Shown here: piece after piece, positions 21,131 to 32,026 of the stretch
Layout of the letters: the number at the start of each line of letters is the position of its first letter
Numbering within the stretch: position 1 is the stretch's first letter
Assembly: GCA_029215795.1 (NCBI GenBank)
Contig: JARDYH010000007.1
Location: 92,457,263 to 92,521,262, forward strand
Direction of reading: 5' to 3'
Length of the DNA: 64,000 nucleotides
From: Anniella stebbinsi
Taxonomy: Eukaryota > Chordata > Lepidosauria > Squamata > Anniellidae
Position numbers and translations under genes: made by a program
The notes under the pieces: model-generated
The model's input: the letters and a program-made list of their open reading frames with translations, nothing else
What the model was told of the DNA's origin: nothing
Database searches by the model: none

Positions 21131-21456
21131 ACAGCATCTCTTCTTGGGAATCTTAGGGAACTGTAGTCAAATGACCGGGTAAGGGATTGCTAATAGAGAA
21201 TTCTCGGCACCCTCACAATTCTTTTGCAATTAAATTAGCATAAAACCAAAATAGGTTTGTCATGTAGCTAGGCCCTAAGAGTGTTTTCTTCACATCCTTG
21301 GTCCTGAGTTGATTGTACAGGTGATCCCCAAGAAGGAAAAGGCCTGCAATAGATTTGCCACTTATTCCACATCTCCAGTGCCGGATGTAGGATCGAGGCC
21401 AGTAAGCAATGACTTAGGGCTTCATATTATGAGAGGCTTCCAAATATGTTGGAAAT

Positions 21457-21788
21457 AACTAAGATAGGCTGACCATATGAAAAGGAGGACAGGGCTCATA
21501 TAACTTTAATAGTTGTAGAGAAAAGGGAATTTCAACAGGTGTCATTTGTATGCAATTAGTTCCTGGTGAACTTCCCTCTTCATCACAACAGTTGAAGTTG
21601 CAGGGGCCCTGCCTTCTTTTGTATATGGTCACTCTAGTATAGTGCCTGCACCTTTAACTGTTGTGATGAAGAGGGAATTTCACCAGGAACTAATTGCATA
21701 CAAATGACAACTGTTGAAATTCCCTTTTCTCTACAACAAAGTTACAGGAGTTCTGTCCTCCTTTTCATATGGTCAGCCTAACTAAGAT
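21457..21788. mobile_element. Palindromic MITE, family D, copy 1, with 9-bp target duplication
   Basis: Element about 21,466-21,779, starting 'aggctgaccatatgaaaagg' and ending with its inverse 'ccttttcatatggtcagcct'. The two halves are nearly complete inverted repeats ('gcaattagttcctggtgaa' and 'caccaggaactaattgc'). The flanks 21,457-21,465 and 21,780-21,788 are both 'aactaagat', a perfect 9-bp duplication; because T/A bases border the ends, the true length could be 7-9. A 9-bp duplication would suit a Mutator-like (MuDR) element; superfamily is inference. Confidence 0.85.
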
Positions 21789-22498
21789 GCATTATAATTG
21801 AAATCACTTTGTCTTAAATATGTTGGGAGCTCTAGTGTGACTTACAGCAGAGTTGCTTTATATAGAGAAAGTGTGGTAACACGGAATTGGAGGAAATAAA
21901 CACTGACTAGAACCAGTTTAAAAGTAGTTGAAATCAACTTTCGTTATTAGTGCTTTTATACACACCTTCAGAGAAAGCTATCTAAAACTGCTTAACCAAA
22001 AGCACCCCCTAACAATGGGTAGTGCCTTTCATCACTCTTTCTATTATAGTACAATACACCTTTTTTTTCTTTATTTTTATGATATGGGGCCTGAATCTTG
22101 ACATGGCTCAGGGCCTCAGAATGTCTTAATCCAACCCTGCTCACATCAAAGAGCTGTTTTTTATTTAGTATCAAAATGCAATATTCCTTTTCAAGAAGAG
22201 ATGCACAAAACCTGCAAAAAGCTACTTTAATTTAATCTAAGGACAGTACATTCTAATCAAGCATTGTTAGTTTCCTGACACACATTAATGTGTCAGCTCA
22301 CAATGTGTTCCTTCATTCGGAGCTCTTCAGTTGGCAAACCAAGCCCGTAGGCAGGGCCTACTGTACTTGCTTTGAATTTTTGAATTGTACCAGAAGTGCT
22401 TCAAAGCAGTGGTACTCTTTTGTTCCAAGGAGGGGATTCTGGGAAAATGATGGTCCCACTAGAATACCCCTGTCTCAACTAGTAAGGCTCCCTTTCAC

Positions 22499-22501
<3 letters not shown>
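21789..22501. other. Unannotated AT-rich sequence
   Basis: No gene or named repeat recognised. Confidence 0.4.

Positions 22502-22543
<42 letters not shown>
22502..22543. repeat. (ATC)n microsatellite
   Basis: About 14 triplet units directly at the 5' junction of the next CR1 copy. Confidence 0.97.
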
Positions 22544-22544
<1 letters not shown>

Positions 22545-23127
22545 GGGCTCCATTAATAGAAGTATAGCTTCCAAATCATGTGAGGTACTGGTTCCCCTCT
22601 ATTCAGAACTGGTTAGGCCCCATCTTGAGTATTGTGTCCAATTCTGGACACCACACTTCAAGAAGGATGCAGAGAAGCTGGAGCATGTTTAGGGAGGGCA
22701 ACGAGGATGATCAGGGGTCTGGAAACAAAGCCCTATGAGGAGAGACTGAAAGAACTGGGCATGTTTAGCCTGGAGAAGAGAAGACTGAGGGGAGACGTGA
22801 GAGCACTCTTCAAGGAGGGCCAGGATCTTTTCTCGATCATCCAAGAGTGCAGGACTTGGAATAATGGGCTCAAGTTATAGGAAGCCAGATTCCGGCTGGA
22901 CATCAGGAAAAACTTTCTGACTGTTAGAGCAGTACGACAACAGAGCCGATTACCTAGGGAAGTCGTGGGCTCTCCCACACTGGAGGCCTTCAAGAGGCAG
23001 CTGGACAACCATCTGTCAGGGATGCTTTAGTGTGGATCCCTGCATTGAGCAGGGGGTTGGACTCGATGGCCTTATAGGCCCCTTCCAACTCTACTATTCT
23101 ATGAGTCTATGATTCTATGATTCTGTA
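22545..23127 (+). mobile_element. CR1 LINE, 5'-truncated, with C-terminal ORF2 and 3' UTR
   Basis: Begins 'ggctccattaatagaagtat', passes through C-terminal ORF2 sequence ('[20 protein letters not shown]') and ends 'gattctatgattctg'. The frame is open only for 22,632-22,880, with indels after. It aligns with 42,170-42,727 and 47,596-48,052. Confidence 0.92.
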
Positions 23128-23313
23128 ATCCCAGAGAAATTGAAAAGTGACATTTATATCTAATTTGAGCTGAAACACCATAATTTCTTGCCATCTAAAA
23201 AGGTACTTATCTAGCAGGCAAGATCTGCTGTGTGGAAAAGGAGAGGCATTTGCTCCCCTGGCGGTATAGTTAGGTCATTTGAGACTCTGAAACTGACCCC
23301 TCTTTCTTGTTAT

Positions 23314-23439
23314 ACTTCCCCCAGTGGAAGCTGGTGGCTGCGAGGAGCACCTTTAGAGCTCTGACTGGTTCTGACTGAAACCTGGAGCAGATTCACTGTC
23401 CCACTGACGTCAGAGCCAGCAGCCTCCATTGGTTCCCCG
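23314..23439. mobile_element. Foldback hAT MITE, family A, copy 4 (internally deleted)
   Basis: Element 23,322-23,431: 'cagtggaagctggtggct' then a jump into the right half and the end 'agcagcctccattg'. Most of the left arm is missing. Flanks 'acttcccc' and 'ggttcccc' agree at 6 of 8 if the boundary is shifted by one base. Confidence 0.8.
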
Positions 23440-23954
23440 CTTTAGAGGGCCATGCACATTCATCTGAACTTATTTCAGATGAATAAGCCAGACCAGCTGC
23501 ATTGGGGGGGGGGGGGAACCCTCAGCACGTTTTGCTCAGTGGGCGCCCAGACTTCAGCCTCACAGTCCTGCCCTGATGGCGCCACTGTTCTTCGCTTCAG
23601 GGTTACCGGGTGAGGGGGGGAGTTGACTCTTCCTGCATGCAACGAGCCAGGCTTATCGCCAGGGAACGCCAAGGCAAGCCAAGAGTCCATTTCGGATCCC
23701 TTCCCCCTCTTCAGCAACAATCAAGGAAAAGGACTACATTGAGAAGTTTAAATGTGTCTAATGCTTACAGGTGGAAAAGCCAGCCTCCAGACGACAACCT
23801 GTAAAAAGGGCTGCCTGCTCTCTCCAAAGCTTGTAGAAACCACATTTGTAGGCAGGGGGCGGAGAGGCGCATAACACTAGCCGTCACCACCTCCCCACAC
23901 ATGTGTATACACACACACACACGGTGGAACTTTCTAACTGGTTGAAATATAAAG
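23432..23954. other. Unannotated sequence
   Basis: No gene or repeat recognised beyond a poly-G run near 23,505 and a short (AC)n at 23,911. Confidence 0.4.
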
Positions 23955-24330
23955 ACGTAAGGAAAGCTCAGAGGTCAGCAACAAGGGAGAGGGCCTTCTC
24001 TATGGTGGCCCCCAATTGTGGAACGATCTCCCTGATGAGGCCCGCCTGGCGCCAACATTGTTATCTTTTTGGTGCCAGGTCAAGACTTTCCTCTTCTCTC
24101 AGGCATTTAGCAATATCTGATGAGCCTGGGTTTGTTTTGTTTTTAGGCCTATAGCTTATTAAAGTTATTATAGTGGTTTTAAATGTATGTGTATATTGTA
24201 TGTTTTTGCTGTTTTAATTTTTGTATATCGTTTTAATTGTTTTAATCTTATGTAAACCGCCCAGAGAGCTTCGGCTATGGGGATGTATACAAATGTAACA
24301 AAATATAAATATAAATAAATATAGAAACTA
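23955..24330 (+). mobile_element. LINE 3' end (CR1/L2-type ORF C-terminus plus tail)
   Basis: The first 90 bases or so encode a degenerate 'RAFSMVAPNCGTISL' motif, typical of the last residues of L2/CR1-type ORF2 (AFS.VAP.LWN.LP). Then comes 'ggtgccaggtcaagactttc' and an AT-rich tail with 'taaaccgcccagagagcttc' and (ATAA)n. It aligns with 28,340-28,925. Confidence 0.75.
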
Positions 24331-24334
24331 ATTG

Positions 24335-24761
24335 TAGAAAGCAAATGGATTTTTTAATTATTTTTTTTACTGGTTGCTGGATTGGTTTTCCTGTGCAGAA
24401 ACCCTGCTGAGCTGCACGCACTGGGAAAATCAGAAATTCGGCTGGAATTACAGCCCAGGTGGCCAGCCAGCCAGTTAACTATAACATGCACAGCAGTCTT
24501 TCTATTCCACTTAAGGCTGTTTTCATCCTTTGCTATCAAGTATTCAAGAAAATGAAGAAGAAATAGCCACCATGATTGTGAGTATTGTGAGTGCTTTAAA
24601 AGAGGAAAGGGTGATTTCGGGTAGATATTCTTTTCAGTTATCTCTTTCTTTCACCCTTTAACAATAAGCACCCAATCCTGCTCTATTTCGGAATAAACAA
24701 ACTCTTACTTCTTACTGCAGGCAAGCAAACATGCTTCTTTATTTCTGGCTCAGGTAGAGAA
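24335..24761. other. Unannotated sequence
   Basis: No gene or repeat recognised. Confidence 0.35.
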
Positions 24762-25305
24762 CACAACTGAGGCCTGATCTACACCTGCCAGTTATCCCGG
24801 GGTCAGCTCAAGGTCATCCCTGTGTGTCCAAATGATACACAGGGGATCCCGGGGTCAACCGGGGACAACCTCTCAGTTGTCCAGGGATAACCAGGAATGT
24901 GGTTTCCTGATTTTTCCCGTGAACCCAGGACAGCCCTGAGGACCGTGGGCAGTGTGGCAAGCACTCCCGGGTCCTCCCTCCTCCTCACGAGTAGCAGGGC
25001 TCTTCCCCCTGCACGGCACTGTACGGGGGGAGGGGCTCCATGCCCATCAGGAGCAGATTTTGGCCATCCCCACGATGGCTCTCAGGATATTGGGGCACCG
25101 AGTTTTAAGGTTTTTTTTAAAAAAAACATACGTTTCCCCTGGATCATGGCCGCAATGGGGGGGGGGGGGAGAAAAAACACCACGTCAGGAATGTCCCTCT
25201 TGACTTCCAGGATGACGCATGCAGGGGGACGATCCTAGAAGCCGGTAAGCCCGGGATCCCCCCCTTCCCGGAAGGCCTCAAGGTGTAGATGAAGCCTGAA
25301 ACTGA
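24762..25305. mobile_element. MITE-like element with ATCTACACC termini, family E
   Basis: Element about 24,771-25,296. The left end 'ggcctgatctacacctgcc' is the inverse of the right end 'ggtgtagatgaagcc', and inner 'tcccggggtcagc' faces 'gcccgggatcccc'. GC-rich, noncoding. Flanks 'cacaactga' and 'tgaaactga' share the last six bases, a weak sign of a target duplication. Confidence 0.65.
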
Positions 25306-25808
25306 AAGCTGAGCAAAGGAAAGTCCATCGACTCCAACTCGAGCCCATAATACAAAGTTCTAATATTGAACTCTTCAAGGGTCATGTATGGACTGGTTGC
25401 TTTTTTCAGGATCACTTAAGTAAAGATGGGGTGATTGTGATAATGAAAATTCCACCCTCAGTCAAGGAAAGTCTTGAATGAGCAGATTTGGAGGGGGGGG
25501 AAGGCTCTTCCAGATGAGATTTTTTTTGTGCACTCACCCTGCCTTATTCATTGAATTTTTCACAGGGTCCTGTTCTTAAACTGCTCCTCTTCTTAAAACA
25601 AGCCAGCATTGTTGAAATGGAGGCCGCTATTGTCTGTCATGTCACAAATTGAAATGACAATCCCCCCTGGGGAAAAAAAATCCTGGGTTGGGTAGGTGAA
25701 GCACAGCTCTAGGGAGGAGGGGTGCACCCATTTGCCCCACTCTGGCTACAGTTCTGCCAAGAAGAGTTCCTTCCCATTTGGTTACCTGGCACACCGCGTA
25801 TCCTGCTC
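25306..25808. other. Unannotated sequence
   Basis: No gene or repeat recognised; poly-G near 25,490 is low complexity. Confidence 0.35.
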
Positions 25809-25993
25809 TAAGCACTTTTACAGGGTGGCCTATCAATTCAAATAAAAATGAATTCCAATTCTCTAATTTCAAATTTCTACTAGCAGGATGTTTTTAATTG
25901 CAGAAGTCTAAAACACTCCTCCTCTCCCTCCCTCCCTACAATAACAGGCATATTTTATTGAGTAAATGCATCTGCTTTTCCCATGGAAGCGTT
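25809..25993. repeat. Dispersed repeat pair 1, copy 2
   Basis: Partner of 9803-9975, same orientation, with 'cagggtggcctatcaattc' and 'gagtaaatgcatctgctttt'. Confidence 0.7.
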
Positions 25994-26029
25994 CAGTACT
26001 GAGTTTGGGAAGGCTTAATTGGTTTGGTT

Positions 26030-26275
26030 TTGTTTTAGTTTATTATTTAGACCCCCCACTTTTCTGTTAAAAATAATAATCAACATGGCTTACTGTATAG
26101 ATAAAAAATTAAACAAAGTAAAATAATTAAAAACACACACACAATAACAATCAAACCATCAAAACAGTAGCGGTTAACACATAACAAATGAAGGAGTGTT
26201 TAAACTTCCAGCAGTTGAGTGGCTTAAAATGTTAAACAGCATCTTAAAAACCAGCTGGAATAAAAAAAATGTTAT
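26030..26275 (-). mobile_element. LINE 3'-tail fragment, minus strand
   Basis: 'gtttattatttagacccccc' and A-rich 'aaaataattaaaaacac' words are the inverse of a LINE tail. No coding remnant. Confidence 0.45.
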
Positions 26276-26311
26276 TTTACCAACCATTTAATGGTGGGGA
26301 AGGTTTGCAAA

Positions 26312-26785
26312 GGTGGTGTAGTGGTTAAGAGTGTTGGACTGGGAGTTGGGAGATCCGGGTTCTAGTCCAAACTTGGCCATAGAAGCTCACTGGGTGACTT
26401 TGGGCCAGTCACAGGCTGAATTCAGACAACACGATAGTCAATGGTGGGGTAATAATCAACTTTACAGTTGTTCATCTAGGGGGTACTCCCCACACAACAT
26501 GGTAATAAATAATCAACTGTGGTGTGGATTAGGATCAGCACTGAGTTGACTATGGCAGCATTCAGACGACACGATAGTCAATACAACTGACGATTGTTCC
26601 CCCCCCCCCAGTTGCTTATTGTGTCGTCCGAATTCAGCCACAGACTCTCAGCCCAACCCACCTCACAGGGTTGTTGTTGTGAGGATGAAATGAGGATGAG
26701 GATGATGGTGATGTACATCGCCTTGGGTTCCTTGGAGGAAAAAAGGTGGGATATAAATGCAATCAATCAATCAATCAATCAAATC
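26312..26785 (+). mobile_element. tRNA-derived SINE with (AATC)n tail, split by a MITE
   Basis: Head 26,312-26,369: 'ggtggtgtagtggttaagag' (A box region) and 'ccgggttctagtcc' (B box region). The body 'gggtgactttgggccagtca' is interrupted at 26,413 and resumes 26,640 'acagactctcagcccaaccc', then 'cacctcacagggttgttg' and 'ggtgggatataaatgcaatc', ending in AATC repeats. This matches the widespread squamate tRNA SINE of the Sauria type as I remember it. Confidence 0.85.
26411..26642. mobile_element. MITE family F nested in the SINE, 3-bp target duplication
   Basis: Element 26,414-26,639, starting 'ggctgaattcagacaacacg' and ending 'gtgtcgtccgaattcagcc'. The SINE bases 'aca' are repeated at 26,411-26,413 and 26,640-26,642. 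A 3-bp duplication is typical of PIF/Harbinger; the superfamily is inference. A second left terminus ('gcattcagacgacacgatag') lies inside at about 26,555, so two copies may be fused. Confidence 0.78.
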
Positions 26786-26789
26786 TCCC

Positions 26790-27490
26790 CTAGGAGAGTA
26801 TTCCCCAGTTTCCATAATTAATATTGTTGCAGATGAGACATGTAATAAATGTACTGAAGTTGTGACCCATAATGCAAACCAATAATTGTTTTGTGACTTC
26901 TTTCCGGCAACTGGGGGCAAGTTTTTTAAAGCAAGGTTCTAGCCTTTGTGGATGTGAAGATGTATTTTTAATTCTATGGGCAAAATGGGAGAAATCAGCT
27001 TCCCCCCCCCCGCCCCGTCTCCACATTTTATCTCGTGGGATTTTAGCATGTATAGCTCAGCCCACAAACTTACAACTCTTTTGCCCAATACGAAATACAA
27101 GGTAGCTGGCTCCTCTTATGCCAGGAGAGGGATGGGAGCACTCTGTACATGCTCAAAGATCTCTTCTTTATTATTACTTGAAATACTCCAGGGATAGCAT
27201 GAATCCAGGTAAGTAAGACATGAAGCTGGAGGGAATATTTAATCTCCTGGAGGGGTTCAGTGTGCCAATATAATGGATAGGATGGGTGTCACCTCATACA
27301 CTCAAGACTGCAGGCTTGGCATCATCTTGCATTTTGAGTAGCAAGTTGTTTTCTGAAATCTTTGCATCTGCTCTGCAAGCTGCATCCCCACTAAGAACAG
27401 GGCCGTGCCAGGTGGATCTACACTTCTCTACCTTTCAGGCTTGACTACTCTAATGTGCTTCATGTGGGGCTGCCCTTCCAGATGTCTTGG
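26790..27490. other. Unannotated sequence
   Basis: No gene recognised. 'ccaggtggatctacactt' at about 27,408 resembles a family B/E terminus without a partner. Confidence 0.35.
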
Positions 27491-27496
27491 AAGTAG

Positions 27497-27967
27497 TAGG
27501 GATATATGGCAGTTTAGCTTTCTCCTGCATTTGAATTTTTAAAATCTCAGGTTCTTCCAATCCCAAATATGAACAGAATATGAGCACACGTTGGTACATC
27601 CTTATCAAAATTGAACTGAAATTAAACTTCCACTCATCTGCAATGGCCAAATTCAATCTGTACAGCTATTCCCAGCATGCAGAGGGCCACGTTGTACATG
27701 CCAGACATCTAGCTGTTAAAGACGAGGAAACTGTCAGCAACCCAAAACCAGCACTAACGTAGCCGAACTCTCAGGGATTCAAATGCAGATTCTTAAGAGC
27801 AAAGCACTCAAAGCCCTGGGCCTGGATGGACTACTCATTTGGATTTGCCCAGATTCAAACGTTTTAAAACTCAACTTCATTCCATCCTGAATATGAAGAA
27901 ATTCATGAATTTTGCTAAATCTTTATCAAAAAGTGAACAGAAACAAAAAAAATCTCACCCATCCCTA
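27497..27967. mobile_element. Possible hAT-like nonautonomous element
   Basis: Starts 'tagggatatatggcag' and ends 'tctcacccatcccta', near-inverse termini of the TAGGGAT kind. The interior repeats 'ttcaaat' and 'gaattt' words on both sides. Flanks show only a weak match (gaag). A candidate only. Confidence 0.4.
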
Positions 27968-28025
27968 GAAGCTTCAGCTGTTGTGAAATGTTGCAGCCTG
28001 GTTTCTATTAGATATTAGAAGGTGG

Positions 28026-28330
28026 GAGTTAGGGATGTCAGAGGAATCTATCTGCAGGACCTAGAACCCAATGAGCTGTCCTTGATTCGGCCCCGTGGGC
28101 TTCGGTCCATTTTTCACTGTGGAGCCTGGCCCGCAGGGACATGGTCCGCAGTTTGCGGATTTTCCATGTTTTTCAAATTGTGCAAATTAGGTCTGAATTT
28201 TGTGCAAATCTGCGTAATTTGAGCAAACCACACAAATCTGAGAAATACTTTATGCAAATTGTGCATATTATGCAAATATGTGCAAATTATGGTCACAATT
28301 TTCACAAATCTCTATTTTCACCCTGTCTAG
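28026..28330. mobile_element. Possible hAT left end with GCAAATT array
   Basis: Begins 'tagggatgtcagagg' and carries repeated 'ttgtgcaaatt', 'tatgcaaat' and 'tgtgcaaatc' words at 28,175-28,290. It resembles a hAT terminus with its own subterminal motif. No right end located. Confidence 0.4.
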
Positions 28331-28339
28331 TCCATGAAA

Positions 28340-28925
28340 CATTACCCCTAAAGGAATGTGGCCCTCAGTGTAAAAAACCTGCCCCTGATTTGCCCCACCT
28401 GCACTGGCTGCCTGTGTGCTTGCAGACCCAATTCAACCTGTTACTTTAAAGCCCTTCGTAGTTAGACCGACATCTGCCCCACCCCCCCGAGTGCACATCC
28501 CAGAGTGGTTCAGAAGGTGGACAATGGCATGAGCTCTCCACTGAGGCTTGCACCAACATTCAAGAGGCAGCTGGACAACCACCTGCCAGGGATGCTTTAA
28601 GGTGGATTCTTGTACTGAGCAGGGGAGTTGGTCTCGATGGCCTTAGAGACCCCTTCCAACTCTACTATGCTATGATTCTAGGATTCTATGATCTTTTTGG
28701 CGCCAGGTTAAGATCACCCTCTACTCCTAAGCATTTAATGGTATATGATGTCTGCCGTCTTAGAACAGGTCTATTAGGAAAAGAACATAGTTTATTTAAA
28801 TTGTTTTTAGCTGTTTACATTCTTTTAAGTTTTCAATATTAAAAAATAGATTATTTTTATTGGGTTGTATTTTGTATTTTTATGAATTGTTGTAAACAGA
28901 CCACACAGCTTTGGCTACGGAGCAG
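28340..28925 (+). mobile_element. LINE 3' end, split by a CR1
   Basis: 'ccacctgcactggctgcctg' at 28,396 encodes the 'HLHWLPV' motif found in L2/CR1-type ORF2 C-termini. The sequence reaches 'tgaggcttgcaccaacatt' at 28,560 and resumes at 28,691 'ctttttggcgccaggttaag', in register with 24,047-24,085, then continues to 'agaccacacagctttggc'. Confidence 0.75.
28561..28690 (+). mobile_element. CR1 3' end nested in another LINE
   Basis: 'caagaggcagctggacaacc' to 'gattctaggattctatgat'. Only the last 130 bp or so of the CR1 are present. Confidence 0.88.
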
Positions 28926-29062
28926 TAATGAAACAACGACAACAACACTTTTCTCTTTGTTGTTGTGAGCTGCTGTGAACGTGGGGGGGGGGGGGGAGAG
29001 CATGCACATTTTAAAAAACAAATGATCAGAGTTTCTGGGTGAAGCATTCTCCTGCCTGAGCC

Positions 29063-29134
29063 CCATTGAAATGAACGGCAGCTGCAGAAGACAGATTGGC
29101 TATTCTCTTCTGCAGCTCCCATTCATTTCAATGG
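29063..29134. repeat. Short perfect-like hairpin
   Basis: 'ccattgaaatgaacggcagc' and then 'tgcagaaga' pair with 'tcttctgcagctcccattc' and 'atttcaatgg': 27 of 29 arm positions match around a loop of about 14 bases. Confidence 0.85.
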
Positions 29135-29639
29135 AGAACTTGCCAGTGCAAATCTAGTCTTCTGCGTGCACAAAGGTTTTGGCAGGCAGGATGCCCAGCC
29201 CTCTTGGGTCTCTGTGGATCACCATTCATAGCTGCCAGGCACCCCCACATGTGCATGCACCTCCCCCTGCCCCGGTCCCATGCTGCTCATCCATGATACA
29301 TTTCAGGCTTGCCCCGTCTCCCCTGAATCCAATTCCAGCTCCCATTTGGGAGAGATAAACAACCAACGGTAACAACCTGCCGCTTGTGAACCAAGGAAGG
29401 CTGCCATGTAGAAAACCCTTCAATTTTCTCTTCCCTCTTATCTCGCTCTGGGCAGCAGAGACGCCTCTGACAATAGGAAAGAGCACTTCGGCTCTTCAAC
29501 AAAACATTTGAGAAAGGGATTGAGAGGTTGGCGGTGATGGGGTGGGGGAAAGAGAGGTTTGCCTTCACAAAAATAATGTATTGACCTGGAGATAGGCAAG
29601 TAAATCTTGGCCCCCTCCTCCTAGCTACGGTCTCCATTC

Positions 29640-29900
29640 CCGGGCTCTGCCGAGAACGTCTAATGAATCAGACATTCAAGCATCAAATAAATAGACTTTG
29701 CCTCTTTGGGTGATTATGACAACTCTGTGGAGCGATAAAAAAATGCGCTTTGCCGAACGCCCTCCCTGAACCCGAATCATAAACTAAGGACAATCGGTTC
29801 CTCGCTTCCGGTGCTGAAAAGCTGTCCCCCCACCCCCCGAGCCACCGCAATTCAGGTTCAGGGGAATTAAAACAAAATATGTAATAAATGATCTCTCTCC
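29640..29900. other. Candidate conserved noncoding element
   Basis: No repeat signature. AT-rich motifs such as 'tctaatgaatcagacattca', 'gggtgattatgaca' and 'ataaactaaggacaatcgg' suggest regulatory DNA. Evidence is texture only. Confidence 0.25.
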
Positions 29901-30698
29901 CTCACTCCCCCGCCCAACTCTTGCCTTTTAAAATTCCCTGGGCTCTATCCTCAGCCGGACTCAGCCAGCGTTGCTCTGTTGATTCTGATGGGAGAGTTGC
30001 TTAGAGTAAAGGACCGGCCCATGGAATCAATATGCAGTAGGACGCTTATCTCCTTCCCACATCCCTGTCTGTCATTTTCAGAAGATGTGGGGAGGGGAGC
30101 ATTGGCCCACTGCAGTCTGCGGAAATGCTGCGGTCGCCTGTCTCAAAGCCTTTTTCAGCCGGCTGCTTAAACCCGTACGGCCCCATTGTTCCCACCCACC
30201 CTTTTGCTTTTTAACTGACTTTGTATTGGTTTTACCGTAAAAATAATATAACCTTATTACTGAGTGAGACCAGGCACTGAAAGCTTCTGGTCTCGGGAAT
30301 GTCCGTTGCTTCTTATTTACTGCCAAGTGTCACCTCAGAGAGCGGTGGCCTAATGAGGAAGCCACACAGCTGTGGCCCAGGAACTAGAAATACTGGGCAC
30401 ATGAAGGGTGCGTGGACACAGGAGGTTGGTTGGTTGGTTGGTCCAGCCGATGGGGGGATGGAGTTAGGTGTGGAACCAGGAGATCTTGGTGGCTCAAGTT
30501 TGACTTCCTTTGTGGGCAGGGATGTGTGAATCAGTCGGGGTCGTCCTAATGTCACCTGGAAGCGAGTTCCAACTTGTGTCCACATTTTATTGTGGGCTCC
30601 CCCTCCCCCCACTTTTTCACATGAAAACTCTGTTGCATTTTCACACACATTTCTCCAAATGTACGAGAGAATTGTGTGTGTTTTTGAAAATCTACAAG

Positions 30699-31018
30699 TA
30701 GGCTGACCAGATAAAATCCAGGTCAGGGCTGATGTAACTTTAACAGTTGTAGAGGAAAGGGAATTTCAGCCAGTGTCATTTGTATGCAATTAGTTCCTGG
30801 TGATATTCCCCCTTCACCACAACTGTTAAAGTTGCAGGTGCCCTGCCTTCTTTTGTATATGGTCACTCGAGTATAGTGCCTGCACCTTTAACTGTTGTGA
30901 TGAAGAGGGAATTTCACCAGGAACTAATTGCATATAAATGACACTGGCTGAAATTCCCTTTTCTCTATAACTGTTAAAGTTACATGAGCCCTGACCTGGA
31001 TTTTATCTGGTCAGCCTA
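30699..31018. mobile_element. Palindromic MITE, family D, copy 2
   Basis: 'taggctgaccagataaaatc' to 'gattttatctggtcagccta'. The terminal 30 bases differ from the 21-kb copy ('agataaaatccaggtcaggg' replaces 'atatgaaaaggaggacaggg'), matching instead the copies at 35,722 and 37,475: a second subfamily. No clear target duplication. Confidence 0.88.
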
Positions 31019-31689
31019 AAGTGCATTTGTGTACATTTTCCATAAATATGCATTTTTCAAACATCAGATCCACCGCTATGCAGGCAATGCGATGCTCACA
31101 ATACAGCACTCCAAAAACAAAAACAAAAATCAAATGACCACCAGTCACGCATCCAGTTTATACATTTTCAAACCTCATTCCCTCATTGAGGGGTTGGCTT
31201 GATCCTGATTGATTCTGGCTCAGTTCATAAGTTATATTGTAGCATATTCTTTGTGACTGAAGCTGGTGTTTCATACCGAAACATTTCACATTTTAAAATC
31301 TGATATTTTAGAATTTTACAAATGTTGAAATCTATAAACATTTATAAACTGGATGAGCTACTGGTGGTGATTTGTTTTTTGTTTTTGTTTTTCAAACACT
31401 ATTTTTGTTCTGTGAATTTTGTCACATGCTTGTAAACGTACAAGGACTTTGACCGCAGCTTGCATTTGGGTCTGTGTTCATGTTCTGGTCACAACCAAAC
31501 TGAAATAAATTTTTCATACATACAGTCTCAGGTCCCCTTCTATAAACTAGGAGTAACTTAGGATATGCAAGCCTATCCCCTGAGAAAGGTAATTTGTCAT
31601 GTAGAAACTCTTTTTGATGTCCCCAAGATTCCCCAGATGACTTGCCTGAGCAGGAACCCTCAAGCTGAATATCACTTAAAATAAAATTT
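31019..31689. other. Unannotated sequence
   Basis: Only AT-rich words such as 'tttgtgtacattttcc' resembling hAT subterminal sequence, with 'caaaaacaaaaacaaaaat' and its inverse 'ttgtttttgtttttc' near 31,110 and 31,380. Nothing definite. Confidence 0.3.
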
Positions 31690-32026
31690 GGGGGCAACCT
31701 TAGGCTGACCATATGAAAAGGAGGACAGGGCTCATGTAGCTTTAAGAGTTGTAGAGAAAATTTCAGCCAGTGTCATTTGTATGCAATTAGTTCCTGGTGA
31801 AATTCCCTCTTCATCACAACAGCTAAAGTTGCAGGCGCTAGACTACAGTGACCATATACAAAAGAAGGCAGGGCCCCTGCAACTTTAACTGTTGTGATGA
31901 AGAGGGAAGTTCACCAGGAACTAATTGCATACAAATGACACTGGCTGAAATTCCCTTTTCTCTACAACTGTTAAAGATACAGGAGCCCTGTCCTCCTTTT
32001 CATATGGTCAGCCTAGGCCGCAACCT
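31690..32026. mobile_element. Palindromic MITE, family D, copy 3 (opposite orientation)
   Basis: Element 31,701-32,015. The asymmetric centre is inverted relative to copy 1 ('gtgaccatatacaaaagaag'), so this copy is on the other strand. Flanks 'gggggcaacct' and 'ggccgcaacct' agree at 9 of 11. Confidence 0.85.

Larger units (their letters stand above)
28926..30698. other. Largely unannotated; hairpin and possible conserved element inside
   Basis: No gene recognised. The 29,063-29,134 hairpin and 29,640-29,900 candidate are listed separately. Stop-free frames at 29,226-29,637 (minus) lack domain signatures. Confidence 0.4.
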
